From VRUE01 sp963699215 (GTDB lineage Bacteria > Actinomycetota > Thermoleophilia > Solirubrobacterales > 70-9): a DNA stretch of 64,000 bases. The stretch is taken from positions 868,001-932,000 of the forward strand of contig OY969422.1 of assembly GCA_963699215.1 (NCBI GenBank), written 5' to 3'. Of this stretch, positions 26,220 through 36,114 are shown one piece after another (the stretch's first letter is position 1; each line of letters starts with the position of its first letter). The notes below the pieces were generated by a model. The model was given only the letters and a program-made list of their open reading frames with translations. It did not search any database and was not told where the DNA came from. Both the position numbers and the translations under genes were made by a program.

Positions 26220-28727
26220 ATGGCGCTGGAGGCGCTGACGGGGAGGATCGAAGAGCGCGAGCTCGAGAAGGAGATGCGCTCCTCCTACCTCGATTACGCG
26301 ATGAGCGTAATCGTCGGGCGGGCGCTGCCGGACGTCCGCGACGGGCTCAAGCCGGTGCACCGCCGCGTGCTCTACGCGATGCACGACATCGGCCTGCAGC
26401 CGACCCGGCCCTACCGTAAGTGCGCCTTCATCGTCGGCGAGGTGATGGGCAAGTACCACCCGCACGGCGACTCGGCGATCTACGACACGCTGGTGCGGAT
26501 GGCGCAGGAGTTCTCGCTGCGCTACACGCTGATCGACGGCCAGGGCAACTTCGGCTCGATCGACGACGACCCAGCGGCCGCGATGCGGTACACCGAGGCG
26601 CGTCTCGGGCGCCTGGCGACCGAGCTGTTGCGCGACATCGACGCCGACACGGTCGACTTCGGGCCCAACTACGACGAATCGACCCAGGAGCCACTGATCC
26701 TGCCGGCGCGCTTCCCGAACTTGCTGGTCAACGGCGCGTCGGGGATCGCCGTCGGGATGGCAACCAACATCCCGCCGCACAACCTGCGCGAGGTGGCGGG
26801 CGCCGTCAACGCCTACATCGACGACCCCGGCATCGACCTGGCCGGGCTGATGGAGCACGTCAAGGGCCCCGACTTCCCCGGCGGCGGGATCATGAGCCTG
26901 GAGGGGATCCGCGACGCCTACACCTCGGGCCGCGGCACGGCCAAGGTGCGGGCTCGCGCCCACGTCGAGCCGCTCAAGGGCGGCAAGGACGCGATCGTCG
27001 TCACCGAGCTGCCCTTCATGGTCAAGAAGGGTGGCGACAACGGCCTGATCACGAAGATCGCCGACCTCGTCCGCGACAAGAAGCTGGAGGGCATCTCCGA
27101 CTTGCGCGACGAGTCGGATCGCTCGGGGATGCGGCTGGTGATCGAGCTGAAGCGCGGCGGCCACCCGGCCAAGGTCGTGCTCAACAACCTCTACAAGAAA
27201 ACCGGGATGCAGACCAGCTTCGGCATCAACATGGTGGCGCTGGTCGACGGGGTGCCGCGCACTCTGGGGTTGCGCGAGCTGGTCGAGTACTACGTCCAGC
27301 ACCAGCGCGAGGTCGTCACCCGGCGCACCCAGTACGAACTGCGTCGCGCCGAGGCCCGCGCCCACATCCTCGAAGGGTTGCTGATCGCGCTCGACAACCT
27401 CGACGCGGTGATCAAGCTGATTCGCGCCTCGGCCGACCCCGACGAGGCCCGCGATGGCCTGATCGAGAAGTTCGAGCTATCGCGCGAGCAGGCGCAGGCG
27501 ATCCTCGACATGCGCTTGCAGCGGCTGACCGCGCTCGAGGCCGACAAGGTGCGTGCCGAGCATGCCGACCTGATGGAGCGGATCGGCGAGCTGCGCGCGA
27601 TCCTCGGCGACGAGGCGAAAGTACTGGGCCTGGTCAAGGAGGAGCTGGCGGAGATCGTCGAGTCCTACGGCGACGAGCGGCGAACCGAAATCGCCCACTT
27701 CGAGGGCGACGTCGGGATCGAGGACATGATCGCCGACCAGCAGATGGTGATCTCGCTGACCGCCTCCGGCTACGTCAAGCGGCTGCCGCTCGCCACCTAC
27801 CGCCAGCAGCATCGCGGCGGCGTCGGCGTGATGGGGATGAACATGAAGGAGGACGACTACATCGCCCACCTCCATATCTGCTCGACCCACGACTACCTGC
27901 TCTTCTTCACCAACAAGGGAAAGGTCTACCGGCTCAAGGTCTACGAGCTGCCGGAGGGCTCGCGCACGGCGAAAGGGAGCGCCCTCGTCAACCTGCTGCC
28001 GCTGCGCGAGGGCGAGAAGGTGATGGCGGTGATCCCGACTCGGGACTTCAAGGAGAACAAGTACCTGGCCTTCGCCACGGCCAAGGGCCAGTTCAAGAAG
28101 ACCGAGTTCCTCGCCTACAACACGCCGATTCGCGCCGACGGGATCATCGCGATCAAGGTGCGCGACGGGGACGAGCTGGTGCAGGTGCGGCTGACCTCGG
28201 GCGAGGACGACATCCTGATGGTGTCCAAGTCGGCCCACGCCGTGCGCTTCTCGGAGGGCGAGGCGCGCCCGATGGGCCGCGACACCTCGGGCGTGAAAGG
28301 GATGAACGTGAGCGCCAAGGTCAACGGCGATCCGAACCGGGTGCTGGCGATGGACGTCGCTCGCGACGACACCGAGCTCTTCGTCGTCACCGAGAACGGC
28401 TACGGCAAGCGCACCTCGATCTCCGAGTACCCGCGCAAGGGCCGCGGCACGAAAGGGGTTCTCACCGCGAAGCTGACCGAGAAGAAGGGCGGCTTGGCCG
28501 GCGCCCTGATCGTGCGCGAGCACCAGGAGCTGCTGTTCATCTCCCAGAACGGGATGGTGCAGCGGACTTCGGCAAGCGGGATCTCGCGAATGGGCCGCCC
28601 CACCCAAGGAGTGAAGGTGATGAACATCAAGGACGACGACCGGATCAGCGCCGTCGCCCTCGTGGTCGAGTCCGGCGAGTCAGCGCCGACCAACGGCGAT
28701 ACGCCGGCCCAAGACGAGCTTTCCTAG
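26220..28727 (+). CDS. gyrA: DNA gyrase subunit A
   Basis: 835 residues. The winged-helix/quinolone-resistance region is intact (KYHPHGDSAIYDTLVRMAQ). The catalytic tyrosine is in AAMRYTEARLG, and the GyrA-box-like motif is YRQQHRGGVGV at the start of the six-bladed C-terminal domain. It starts 12 bases after gyrB. A CTAGAGC/GCTCTAG hairpin overlaps the stop codon, where the HNH gene converges. Confidence 0.96.
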   Translation: MALEALTGRIEERELEKEMRSSYLDYAMSVIVGRALPDVRDGLKPVHRRVLYAMHDIGLQPTRPYRKCAFIVGEVMGKYHPHGDSAIYDTLVRMAQEFSLRYTLIDGQGNFGSIDDDPAAAMRYTEARLGRLATELLRDIDADTVDFGPNYDESTQEPLILPARFPNLLVNGASGIAVGMATNIPPHNLREVAGAVNAYIDDPGIDLAGLMEHVKGPDFPGGGIMSLEGIRDAYTSGRGTAKVRARAHVEPLKGGKDAIVVTELPFMVKKGGDNGLITKIADLVRDKKLEGISDLRDESDRSGMRLVIELKRGGHPAKVVLNNLYKKTGMQTSFGINMVALVDGVPRTLGLRELVEYYVQHQREVVTRRTQYELRRAEARAHILEGLLIALDNLDAVIKLIRASADPDEARDGLIEKFELSREQAQAILDMRLQRLTALEADKVRAEHADLMERIGELRAILGDEAKVLGLVKEELAEIVESYGDERRTEIAHFEGDVGIEDMIADQQMVISLTASGYVKRLPLATYRQQHRGGVGVMGMNMKEDDYIAHLHICSTHDYLLFFTNKGKVYRLKVYELPEGSRTAKGSALVNLLPLREGEKVMAVIPTRDFKENKYLAFATAKGQFKKTEFLAYNTPIRADGIIAIKVRDGDELVQVRLTSGEDDILMVSKSAHAVRFSEGEARPMGRDTSGVKGMNVSAKVNGDPNRVLAMDVARDDTELFVVTENGYGKRTSISEYPRKGRGTKGVLTAKLTEKKGGLAGALIVREHQELLFISQNGMVQRTSASGISRMGRPTQGVKVMNIKDDDRISAVALVVESGESAPTNGDTPAQDELS

Positions 28728-28738
28728 AGCAGCCCGCT

Positions 28739-29245
28739 CTAGACGGCTATCGGTAAGTACTGCTGCCAAGCAGGCGGGATGTTCGGGCTGGCTACCTGGA
28801 TGAAAATGCTGGGGCCCGGCGCCTTTGGCGACTTCTTGGGGTGCATCTGGATCTCGTGGGGGAGGCGGTTGCCCTTGCGCCGATTGCAGCTCGCGCAGGC
28901 GGCGACGATGTTGCCCCAGACCGACTTTCCGCCGCGGCTGCGCGGGATCACGTGGTCTACCGTGAGGCCCGACTTGGTCGAGCCGCAGTACTGGCAGGTC
29001 CATGAGTCCCTGGCCAGCACCGCCCGCCGCGTGATCTTGCGCCGGTGCGCTTCCCGCGGCACCCTCACGTAACTGACCAGCCGGATCACGTCGGGCCGCT
29101 CCAGCGTCATGTGCTCGGAGTGGATCGCTCCCTCGCGCCGCTCCAGCAGCTCGGCCTTTTCCTTCAGCAGCAGGACAGCGGCCCTTCTCAACGTGCAGAC
29201 GTTGATCGGCTCATACGTCGCGTTCAAGACCAGCACACGAGCCAT
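28739..29245 (-). CDS. HNH endonuclease family protein
   Basis: 168 residues with the N-terminal strand VLVLNATYEPINVC typical of the actinobacterial/cyanobacterial HNH family, then the ββα-metal domain: CQYCGSTKSGLTVDHVIPRS (zinc cysteines and HNH histidine), WGNIVAACASCNRRKGN. Cellular role unknown; these are usually stand-alone chromosomal genes, not homing elements. A TAGAAT box lies 11 bases before ATG 29245, so the leader is very short. It converges with gyrA. Confidence 0.87.
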   Translation of the reverse strand: MARVLVLNATYEPINVCTLRRAAVLLLKEKAELLERREGAIHSEHMTLERPDVIRLVSYVRVPREAHRRKITRRAVLARDSWTCQYCGSTKSGLTVDHVIPRSRGGKSVWGNIVAACASCNRRKGNRLPHEIQMHPKKSPKAPGPSIFIQVASPNIPPAWQQYLPIAV

Positions 29246-29272
29246 CTTGCTCGGGAATTCTACGCAGGCGTC

Positions 29273-30108
29273 CTAACCAACTGGGTAAGAGCCCAAGATG
29301 CGGACCGACTCGGCCTTCTCCCGAAGCGCCGCGAGGGCTTCTGAGACAGTCGGCTCCTCGGCCGCCCCTTCGGCATCGACGAAGAACATGTAGCGGCCGA
29401 GGCCTTGTCGCAGCGGCCGCGACTCGATCCGCGACAGGTTGACGTCGCGTTCGGAGAACTCGCGCAGCGCGTCGACGAGAGCGCCCGGGTGATCGGCACC
29501 TAGCTCGGAGAAGACCAGCGAGGTCCGCCAAGGGCCGTCGCCGCTCGGCTGGGCGTCCGAGGGCGCGATCCAGACGAACCGGGTGACGTTGTCGTCCTCG
29601 TCCTCGATCCCTTCGCGCAGCACCGTGCAGCCGTAGAGCTCGGCTGCCGCACGAGCGCCGATTGCCGCCCAGGGCCGCACCGACTCGCCCACCATGCGCA
29701 CCGCCTCGGCGGTGCTGCTGACGCTGCGCCGTTCGACCCCGGGCAGGTTCTCGCGCAGGAATCCGGCGCACTGGGCGAGCGGCTGCGGGTGGGAGAGGAT
29801 CGCCGCGACCTGCTCCAGCTCGACCCCTCGCGGGCGATCAGGTGAGCGTGGACGCGGAAGTCGTGCTCGCCGACGATCGTCACCGCCTCGGTGTCGAAGG
29901 CCAGCGTGTCGAGGGTGCTGCGCACGGAGCCCTCGATCGAGTTCTCGAACGGCACCAGCGCCCGCTCCGCCTCGCCGCGCTCGACCGCGAGGATCGCGTC
30001 GTGGACCGTAGGCGTCCGCAACGCCTCGATCTCCACACCGGCCGGCAGCGCCTCGCGCAGCGCATCTTCCGTAAACGTTCCAGCTGGGCCAAGAAATGAG
30101 ATGCGCAT
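29273..30108 (-). CDS. pheA: Prephenate dehydratase, frameshifted
   Basis: Converts prephenate to phenylpyruvate in phenylalanine synthesis. The N-terminal part has RISFLGPAGTFTEDALRE and VPFENSIEGSVRSTLD; after a frame change come LSHPQPLAQCAGFL and the C-terminal ACT domain (LGADHPGALVDALREF, SRIESRP) that senses phenylalanine. The break lies near 29,827, in a run read on the minus strand as GAGGGGTCG; one added G restores REGVELEQVAAIL. An otherwise complete, conserved biosynthetic enzyme, so a sequencing indel is likely. Starts at ATG 30108. Confidence 0.88.
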
Positions 30109-30167
30109 CTAGAGAAGACTGCCATGACGCAGCCTGAGCGGTCGGGGAGTCGTGCTGGCATGGGAAT

Positions 30168-30307
30168 GGGCGGATGGTGGGGCTGCGCGGGAGCCTCGCG
30201 AAGCGGCCACGACTGAGAGATCCTGGGCCCCCGGAGGGGGCTCCGCATCCGTGAGCGAAGCGTCAGCGAAGCGAACATAGGCTCCCGCGCAGCCCCACCA
30301 TCCGCCC
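30168..30307 (-). repeat. Hairpin element, copy 3 of 3
   Basis: A perfect 29-nt inverted repeat (30168-30196 with 30279-30307) encloses an 82-nt interior. On the minus strand the interior starts ATGTTCGCTTCGCTGACGC and ends GCCGCTTCGCG. The inner hairpin here is GCCCCC-TCC-GGGGGC, a different sequence with the same pairing position as in copies 1 and 2. The element begins 3 bases after the stop codon of the upstream minus-strand gene. Confidence 0.88.
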
Positions 30308-30310
30308 TAC

Positions 30311-31350
30311 TCATTCAAAGACGACGGTGTACGACGCTTCGTTGTTTTCGGAGACTTCCTCGCCGGGCACCGGCTCCGCTTCGACTTCAAGCGTCACTTC
30401 GCCTTTCGGCGCCGGCGTGAGCGGGATCGTCACAGTTTCCGTCGCGCCCGCTTCGATGCTGCTGATGTCCTGCTGCAGGGTGGTGCCGCCGCTCACGGTC
30501 ACCGAGACCGTGACGCCGTTCTCGGTCGATTCGCCCTGGTTCTGCACCTGGACTTCGACTTCCGGCGTTTCTTCCGCGACCACCGCGGTGCTTCCTTCTG
30601 GGATCAGTTCGGTGCCGTTGACGCTGGTCGCGAGGAGCCCAGGCCGTGCACGCCGGATACCGACGCGCTGCTCGATCCCGTGACCGCGCCGAGCGCGTCT
30701 GCGATCGCGCTTTCGTCGAGCCACTCGGTCCCGTCCGGGACGAACACGCTTTTCGGCACGTCCTCGCCCTCGATCCCGTTGTCGGCGAGCACAGCGTCTA
30801 TTTCGGGCCGGACCACGGAGGAGTAGAGCACGTCGCTCGCCGCCAGCACGCCCATCTGCTTGGCGATCGTCGCGGTTGCTTTCTCCGCCCCGACGTCGCC
30901 CAGCGCGGTGCTCATGTTGTCGGCGATCTCCGTCATCGCGCTGCCGCGCAGCTCGTAGACCAGCTCCAGCGTTCCCTGCGCGTCCCCCATGTCCCCTGGC
31001 GCGTCGAGCGCGTCGACCCGCGCCAGGTAGCTGTCCATCGCGCTGCGATCCGCGTTGACCTCGGCGACGAACTCGGTGACCGAGAGGCTCCCCGGGTCGG
31101 AGAGCTTTTCGAAGAACGAGTTGCTGGTCTGGTCGGTCTCGTCGACGATCTGGGTGACGTTGCGCGCGTAGTCGCTCAAGTCACGGTGCTTGCGTGCGTC
31201 GAGGCAGCCGCGCACGCCGAGCACGATCAGGATCAGGATCAGCAGGCCTACGCCGAGGGCGAGCGCCCGCCGCAGCAGGATCTGCTGCCGTTCGGGACGG
31301 CGTGGGGGCCGCGGTCGGCGCCCCGGCTGGGATGCGGGCGAATCCTCCAA
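30311..31350 (-). CDS. Membrane-anchored protein with C-terminal CARDB-like domain, frameshifted
   Basis: A basic N-terminus (GRRPRPPRRPERQQ), one transmembrane segment (LGVGLLILILIVLGVRGC), a helical external region with TDQTSNSFFEKLSD, and a C-terminal β-rich domain (VEVQVQNQGESTENGVTVSV, EVSENNEASYTVVF) like CARDB/DUF11 adhesion-type modules. The frame changes near 30,640. The start is uncertain: TTG 31350 is used because an earlier ATG (31452) would lie inside the divergent kinase gene. Surface-exposed; function unknown. A membrane neighbour of the kinase/FHA cluster. Confidence 0.6.
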
Positions 31351-31405
31351 GTAGCGGGGAGTATGTCGCAGGAGGAAGCGGAATCGTGGCGAAGTCGCAT
31401 GGGCA

Positions 31406-32316
31406 GTGGTCGGCTCCCTCGTCCTCAACCGCTTCCTGATCGAGCGCCGCATCGGCAGCGGCGGCTTCGGCGTCGTCTACGAGGCCTGGGACGGGCGCCT
31501 CGAGCGAACCGTCGCGGTCAAGGCGATCGAGTCGCGGGGCGAGTCCGGGCGGCGCGTGCTGCGCGAGGCCCAGGCGGCGGCGCGCCTCAACCATCCCGGC
31601 ATCGTCACCCTCTACGAGCTGGGGGAGGAGGACGGCAACGCGCTGCTCGTCACCGAGCTGGTCGAGGGCTCCACCCTGGCCCGCCTGAGCCGGGAGGGAG
31701 CGCTCAGCGATCGCGAGATCGGCGAGATCGGCGCCGACCTCTGCGAGGCCCTCGACCACGCTCACTCGCGCGGCGTCGTCCACCGCGACATCAAGCCGCA
31801 GAACGTCGTCGTCGCGCCCGAGGGGGAGTTCCGCGCCAAGCTGATGGACTTCGGCGTCGCCCGCCTCGCCGACTCCGCCGCCCTGACCGCGCCCGGAGAC
31901 GTCGTCGGCACCCTCGCCTACATGTCTCCCGAGCAGGCCGAGGGACACGCCGCCGGCCCCGAGGCCGACGTCTACTCGCTGGCCCTGACCCTCTACGAGT
32001 GCTGGGGCGGCGAGAACCCGAACCGCCGCGCGACCCCGGCCGCGACCGCGCGGGCGATCGGCGGCCGGCCGCGCTCGCTGCGCCGCCTTCGCCCCGACCT
32101 GCCGCGCGATCTCGCCGACACGATCGACGCTGCGCTGCAGCCGCGCCCCTCGCATCGCCCCACCCTGGAGGAGCTGGGCAGCGCGATCGAGGACTCGCTC
32201 GACCTCCTCGCCGACGACCTGCCCGACCGGCCGCACGTCGCTCGGCCTTCGCCTCGGCGCTCTCGCCGCCGCCGCCCTGTTCGGCACCTGGCTCGCGGTC
32301 GGCCACGGAGCCTTGA
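31406..32316 (+). CDS. Serine/threonine protein kinase, frameshifted near its membrane anchor
   Basis: Hanks-type kinase: GSGGFGVVYEAWD (P-loop), VAVKAIE lysine, HRDIKPQNVVV catalytic loop, DFGVAR, and GTLAYMSPEQAEG. After about residue 278 the frame shifts near 32,245; in the restored frame a membrane segment LGALAAAALFGTWLAVGHGA follows. The true stop is uncertain; 32316 is one candidate. It precedes fhaA and pstP, a typical signalling set for cell-wall growth. Starts at GTG 31406 (VGSLVLNRFLIERRIG). Confidence 0.8.
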
Positions 32317-32343
32317 TCCGCACAGATCTCGAGGATTTCCCCG

Positions 32344-33112
32344 ATCAGCGTCCTACGCAGCCTCGAGAGTCGGATCGAAGGCCTCGTCGAGGGCGTGTTC
32401 AGCCGCGCCTTCAGCTCCGAGGTGCAGCCGGTCGAGCTCGCCCGCAAGCTGGCCAAGGAGATGGATGCCCACAAGACCGCCGGGGTGGCGCGCGTATACG
32501 TCCCCAACGAGTACACGGTCTACCTCTCCGGCAAGGACCGCACTCGGCTCGAAGGCTACGAGCGCTCGCTCGAGCAGGAGCTCTCCGGTTACCTGCTGGA
32601 GCACGCGCGACGGCGCGGCTACGATCTGCTGACCCGCCCGACCGTCGCCTTCGAGACCGACGAGCGCCTGCGGCTCGGCGAGTTCGGGATCCAGACGCGG
32701 CTGGTCAAGCCCCCTGCCCACGAGGGCGAGCCGCCCAGCCAGGGCGAGGAGGGGCACACGATGGTCTACTCGGCCGTGCGCGACGCGCCGGCCGCGGACG
32801 AGGGGCCCTCGCACCGAGCCGAGGTCGTCGACCCGCGCCGTCGTCATCGTCGACGACCGCCGCTACGTGCTCGAGGGACCGCGGGCGACGATCGGCCGCT
32901 CGCGCGACGCCGACTGCGTCCTGCGCGACCCCAACGTCTCCCGCCATCACGCCGAGCTGCGCCGCTCGCCCGGCGGCGATTGGACGATCGCCGACCTCGG
33001 CTCGACCAACGGGATCAAGGTCAACGGGCGCCGGGTCGGCTCGACCCGGCTGACGTCGGGGGACCAGGTCACCCTGGGCACGACGACCTTCCAGTTCGAC
33101 ATCGAGCGCTAG
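32344..33112 (+). CDS. fhaA: FhaA-type DUF3662 + FHA domain protein, frameshifted
   Basis: The N-terminal DUF3662 domain (SVLRSLESRIEGLVEGVFS, then SSEVQPVELARKLAKEMD) is followed by a linker, and after a frame change near 32,845 comes an FHA domain (TIGRSRDADCVL, SRHHAELR, STNGIKVNG). It binds phosphothreonine on kinases/MurJ-type partners in relatives. The conserved N-terminus extends upstream of the first standard start (GTG 32395). GAGGA at 32331 lies 8 bases before ATC 32344, so either an ATC start or a base error is possible. Confidence 0.8.
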
Positions 33113-33130
33113 ACGTAGTGTGCCGAGCGC

Positions 33131-33602
33131 GTGGACTACGACCCGATCTCCGTCGCACTCAAGTTCGGCTTCCTCGCCGTCCTCTACCTGTTCCTGCTCT
33201 GGATCGCGCGCAGCGCGCTGAAGGATCTGCGCGGCACGGTGGCGCCGGCGCCGGACGCGACGGGCTTCCACCCGCTGCCCGCCTTCGACGGCGCCGCAGC
33301 CGGCGGCGATGCCTGGCTGGTGGCGCTGCGCGGCGGCGGCCTGCGCGAGGGCGAGCGCTACGACCTGATCGGCGGCCTCTCGATCGGCCGCTCGCAGGAG
33401 GCGGACCTGCGGATCGAGGACCGCTACGCCTCCGGCCTGCACGCGAGGATCTTCTCCCGTGAGGGTCATGCCTACGTCGAAGACATGAGCTCGACCAACG
33501 GCACCCTGCTCAACGATGCCACGCTGCACGGCGAGGCCGAGTTGATCGACGGCGACGTGGTGCGGATCGGCGACACCGAGTTCAGGTTCGAGGCGGGCGT
33601 AG
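33131..33602 (+). CDS. fhaB: FhaB-type membrane FHA protein
   Basis: One N-terminal membrane segment (LKFGFLAVLYLFLLWIARSA) is followed by an FHA domain (LSIGRSQEADLRIED, SGLHARIF, SSTNGTLLNDATL, VVRIGDTEFRFE). The homologue FhaB/FipA is a PknB substrate binding the division machinery. As read, the frame runs past the end of the FHA domain into the phosphatase gene. A TAG directly before the phosphatase ATG (33600-33602) would end it if one base were removed, so a small indel is likely. Confidence 0.75.
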
Positions 33603-34785
33603 ATGCTGCGCGTAGACGACCAGGCCTTCCGCACCGACACGGGCCGGCAGCGCAGCGCGAACGAGGACTCGCTCTTCGTCCGCGCCCCGATCTTCGTCGT
33701 CGCCGACGGCATGGGCGGCGCCCAGGCGGGCGAGGTCGCCTCGCAAGACCGCGGCCGAGGCCTTCGACCGCGACCTGCCCGAGGGGCCGCCCGAGCGCTT
33801 CCTGCGCGAGACGATCGAAGCGGCCAACCGGCGCATCCACGAGCTGGCCCGCACCGATCCCTCACGGGCCGGCATGGGCACGACGATCACCGCCGCGATC
33901 GTCGACGCGCAGAAGGAAGAGGTCGGCATCGGCCATGTCGGCGACAGCCGTGCCTACCGCTTGCGCCGCGGCGAGCTCGAGCGGCTCACCCGCGACCACT
34001 CGCTGGTCGAGGAGATGCGGCGCAAGGGCCAGATCACCGATGCCCAGGCCGAGGAACACCCCCAGCGCTCGATCATCACCCGCGCGCTCGGCCCGGAACC
34101 CGAGGTCGAGGTCGACCTGCAGACCGTGCCCGCCGCACCCGGCGACGTCTTCCTGCTCTGCTCCGACGGCCTGACGACGATGGTGGACGAGGCGCACATC
34201 GCCGACGTCCTCTCCTCCTCCGGCTCGATGCGAGAGGCGGTGCGGGCCCTCGTCGACAGGGCCAACGGTGCCGGTGGGCGGGACAACATCACCGCCCTCG
34301 CCTTCCGCCTCGCCGACGCCGCCGCGCCGCTCAGCGAGGGCCCCGAGGACGCGACCCTGGTCGGAGCCGCAGCCGAGGAGGCCGGCCTGACCACGACCGA
34401 GGTGCGCCGCCGGGCCGCCGCCGCGGCCGCGCAGCAGCGCCGCGAGCGGCTCACGGCGCAGCCCCGCGGCCGCAGGCTGCAAACCGCGGCGAAGGCCCTG
34501 GTCGCTCTCGCGCTCGTCGCGGCGCTCGCCTTTGGCGCTTGGTACGGCAACCGCCAGGTCTGGTTCCTCGGCACCGACGACGGCGGTCGCGTGGCCCTCT
34601 ATCGCGGCCTGCCCTACGAGCTCCCCTTCGGCTTGAAGCTCTACCAGGAGCGCTACGCGAGCCCGGTGCAGACCGGTGGGCTGCCGCGCAAGCGCCGCGA
34701 AGCCGTCACCGGCCACGACGTCCGCTCGCGCACCGACGCGGTCTCGCTGATCGAGGACATCGAAAGCAGCCAGGGAGTGCCTTGA
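33603..34785 (+). CDS. pstP: PP2C-type protein phosphatase PstP, frameshifted
   Basis: PPM phosphatase with metal aspartates in SANEDSLFV, FVVADGMGG, LLCSDGLT and GGRDNITAL. Frame change near 33,745, after GEVAS. A membrane segment (LVALALVAALAFGAWYGNR) and a 90-residue extracytoplasmic tail end the protein. It reverses phosphorylation by the PknB-type kinases of the cluster. Its stop overlaps the TTG of the next gene. Confidence 0.85.
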
Positions 34786-36110
34786 CGAGCGCCAGGAACC
34801 GCGAGCTCGTCGCCCTCGTCCCGGTGGCGCTCCTGCTCAGCGCCGGCTTCGCCGCCGTCTTCGCCCAGGAGAACGCGCGCCTCGGCAACCTCAGCCTCGT
34901 CTACGGCGCCTACTTCCTCGCGGTCTGCCTCGCGGCGCACGTCTACCTGCGCCTGCGCCTCCCCAAGGCCGACCCTTACCTCTTCCCGCTGGTCGCCCTG
35001 CTGACCGCCTTCGGGCTGGTGATGATCTACAGGATCGACGAGGGCCTCGCCCGCGACCAGGCCAACTGGTTCGTCCTCGGCCTCGTCCTCTTCGCCTTGA
35101 CGATCCATTTCCTGCGCGACTACGACGTGCTCGAGCGCTACCGCTACACGGTCGCCGCGATCGGGCTGCTGTTGCTGCTGGCGCCGCGCCTGCCGGGAAT
35201 CGGCCAGCAGGTCAACGGCGCCTACCTCGGGGTGAAGCTCGGACCGCTCGCCTTCCAGCCGGCCGAGTTCTCGAAGATCTGCCTGGTCGTCTTCCTCGCC
35301 AGCTACCTGCGCGAGCACCGCGAGGTGCTGATCGTCGGCGCCCGCCGGGTGCTCGGCGTGACCCTGCCGCCGCTCAAGCACCTCGGCCCGCTGCTGGTCG
35401 TCTGGGGGGCGTCGATGTTCATGCTCGTCTTCATCCGCGACCTGGGCAGCTCGCTGATGTTCTTCGCCGCCTTCCTCGCCCTGCTCTACGTGGCGACCGG
35501 CCGCTTCTCCTTCGTCGCGATCGGGATGGTGCTGTTCCTGCTCGGCGCCTGGTTCTTCGCCTCGACCGTGCCGCACGTCCACGACCGGGTCGAGATCTGG
35601 CTCGATCCCTACCAGGACCCGACCGCGAGTGGCTACCAGCTCCTGCAATCGATCTTCGCCCAGGCAGACGGCGGCCTCTTCGGCCAGGGCTTCGGCCAGG
35701 CGCTGATCACGATCCCCGGCACCAATGACGCCCTGCTGCCGGCCGCGCAGACCGACACGATCTACTCGCTGATCGTCAACGAGCTCGGCCTCTTCGGCGC
35801 CTGCGGCTTGATCCTGACCTACCTGCTGATCGCCGCGCGGGGCTTCAAGATCGCGCTGCTCGCCGACGACGGCTTCTCGAAGCTGCTCGCCACCGGCCTC
35901 ACCGCGGTCTTCGCCATCCAGGCCTTCGTCATAGTCGGCGGCGTCACCCGGGTGATCCCGCTGACCGGCGTCACCCTGCCCTTCATCAGCTACGGCGGCA
36001 GCTCGATCGTCGCCAACTTCGTCCTCCTGGCCCTGTTGCTGCTGATCTCCGACCGCGCCCGGCGCGAGGCGGAGACGCCGCGGGGCGCCTTCGCCCTGGA
36101 GGGCCGCTGA
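34782..36110 (+). CDS. rodA: Peptidoglycan glycosyltransferase of the RodA/FtsW family
   Basis: 442 residues with about 12 membrane segments. SEDS motifs are seen: LLAPRLPGIGQQVNGAYLGV, GPLAFQPAEFSKICLVVFLA, FIRDLGSSLMFF and the C-terminal PLTGVTLPFISYGGSS. It polymerises lipid II together with the adjacent class B PBP. TTG 34782 overlaps the pstP stop. The pstP-rodA-pbpA-pknB order is as in mycobacteria. Confidence 0.92.
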   Translation: MTSARNRELVALVPVALLLSAGFAAVFAQENARLGNLSLVYGAYFLAVCLAAHVYLRLRLPKADPYLFPLVALLTAFGLVMIYRIDEGLARDQANWFVLGLVLFALTIHFLRDYDVLERYRYTVAAIGLLLLLAPRLPGIGQQVNGAYLGVKLGPLAFQPAEFSKICLVVFLASYLREHREVLIVGARRVLGVTLPPLKHLGPLLVVWGASMFMLVFIRDLGSSLMFFAAFLALLYVATGRFSFVAIGMVLFLLGAWFFASTVPHVHDRVEIWLDPYQDPTASGYQLLQSIFAQADGGLFGQGFGQALITIPGTNDALLPAAQTDTIYSLIVNELGLFGACGLILTYLLIAARGFKIALLADDGFSKLLATGLTAVFAIQAFVIVGGVTRVIPLTGVTLPFISYGGSSIVANFVLLALLLLISDRARREAETPRGAFALEGR

Positions 36111-36114
36111 GCCG

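Noticed and set aside
29827..29830. Programmed ribosomal frameshifting in pheA
   Set aside because: No slippery heptamer or pseudoknot is evident, and similar breaks occur in many unrelated genes.
30660..32316. Large plus-strand frame over the kinase gene and the minus-strand anchored protein
   Set aside because: Arginine/alanine/histidine-rich shadow without recognisable domains; the kinase motifs are in a different frame.
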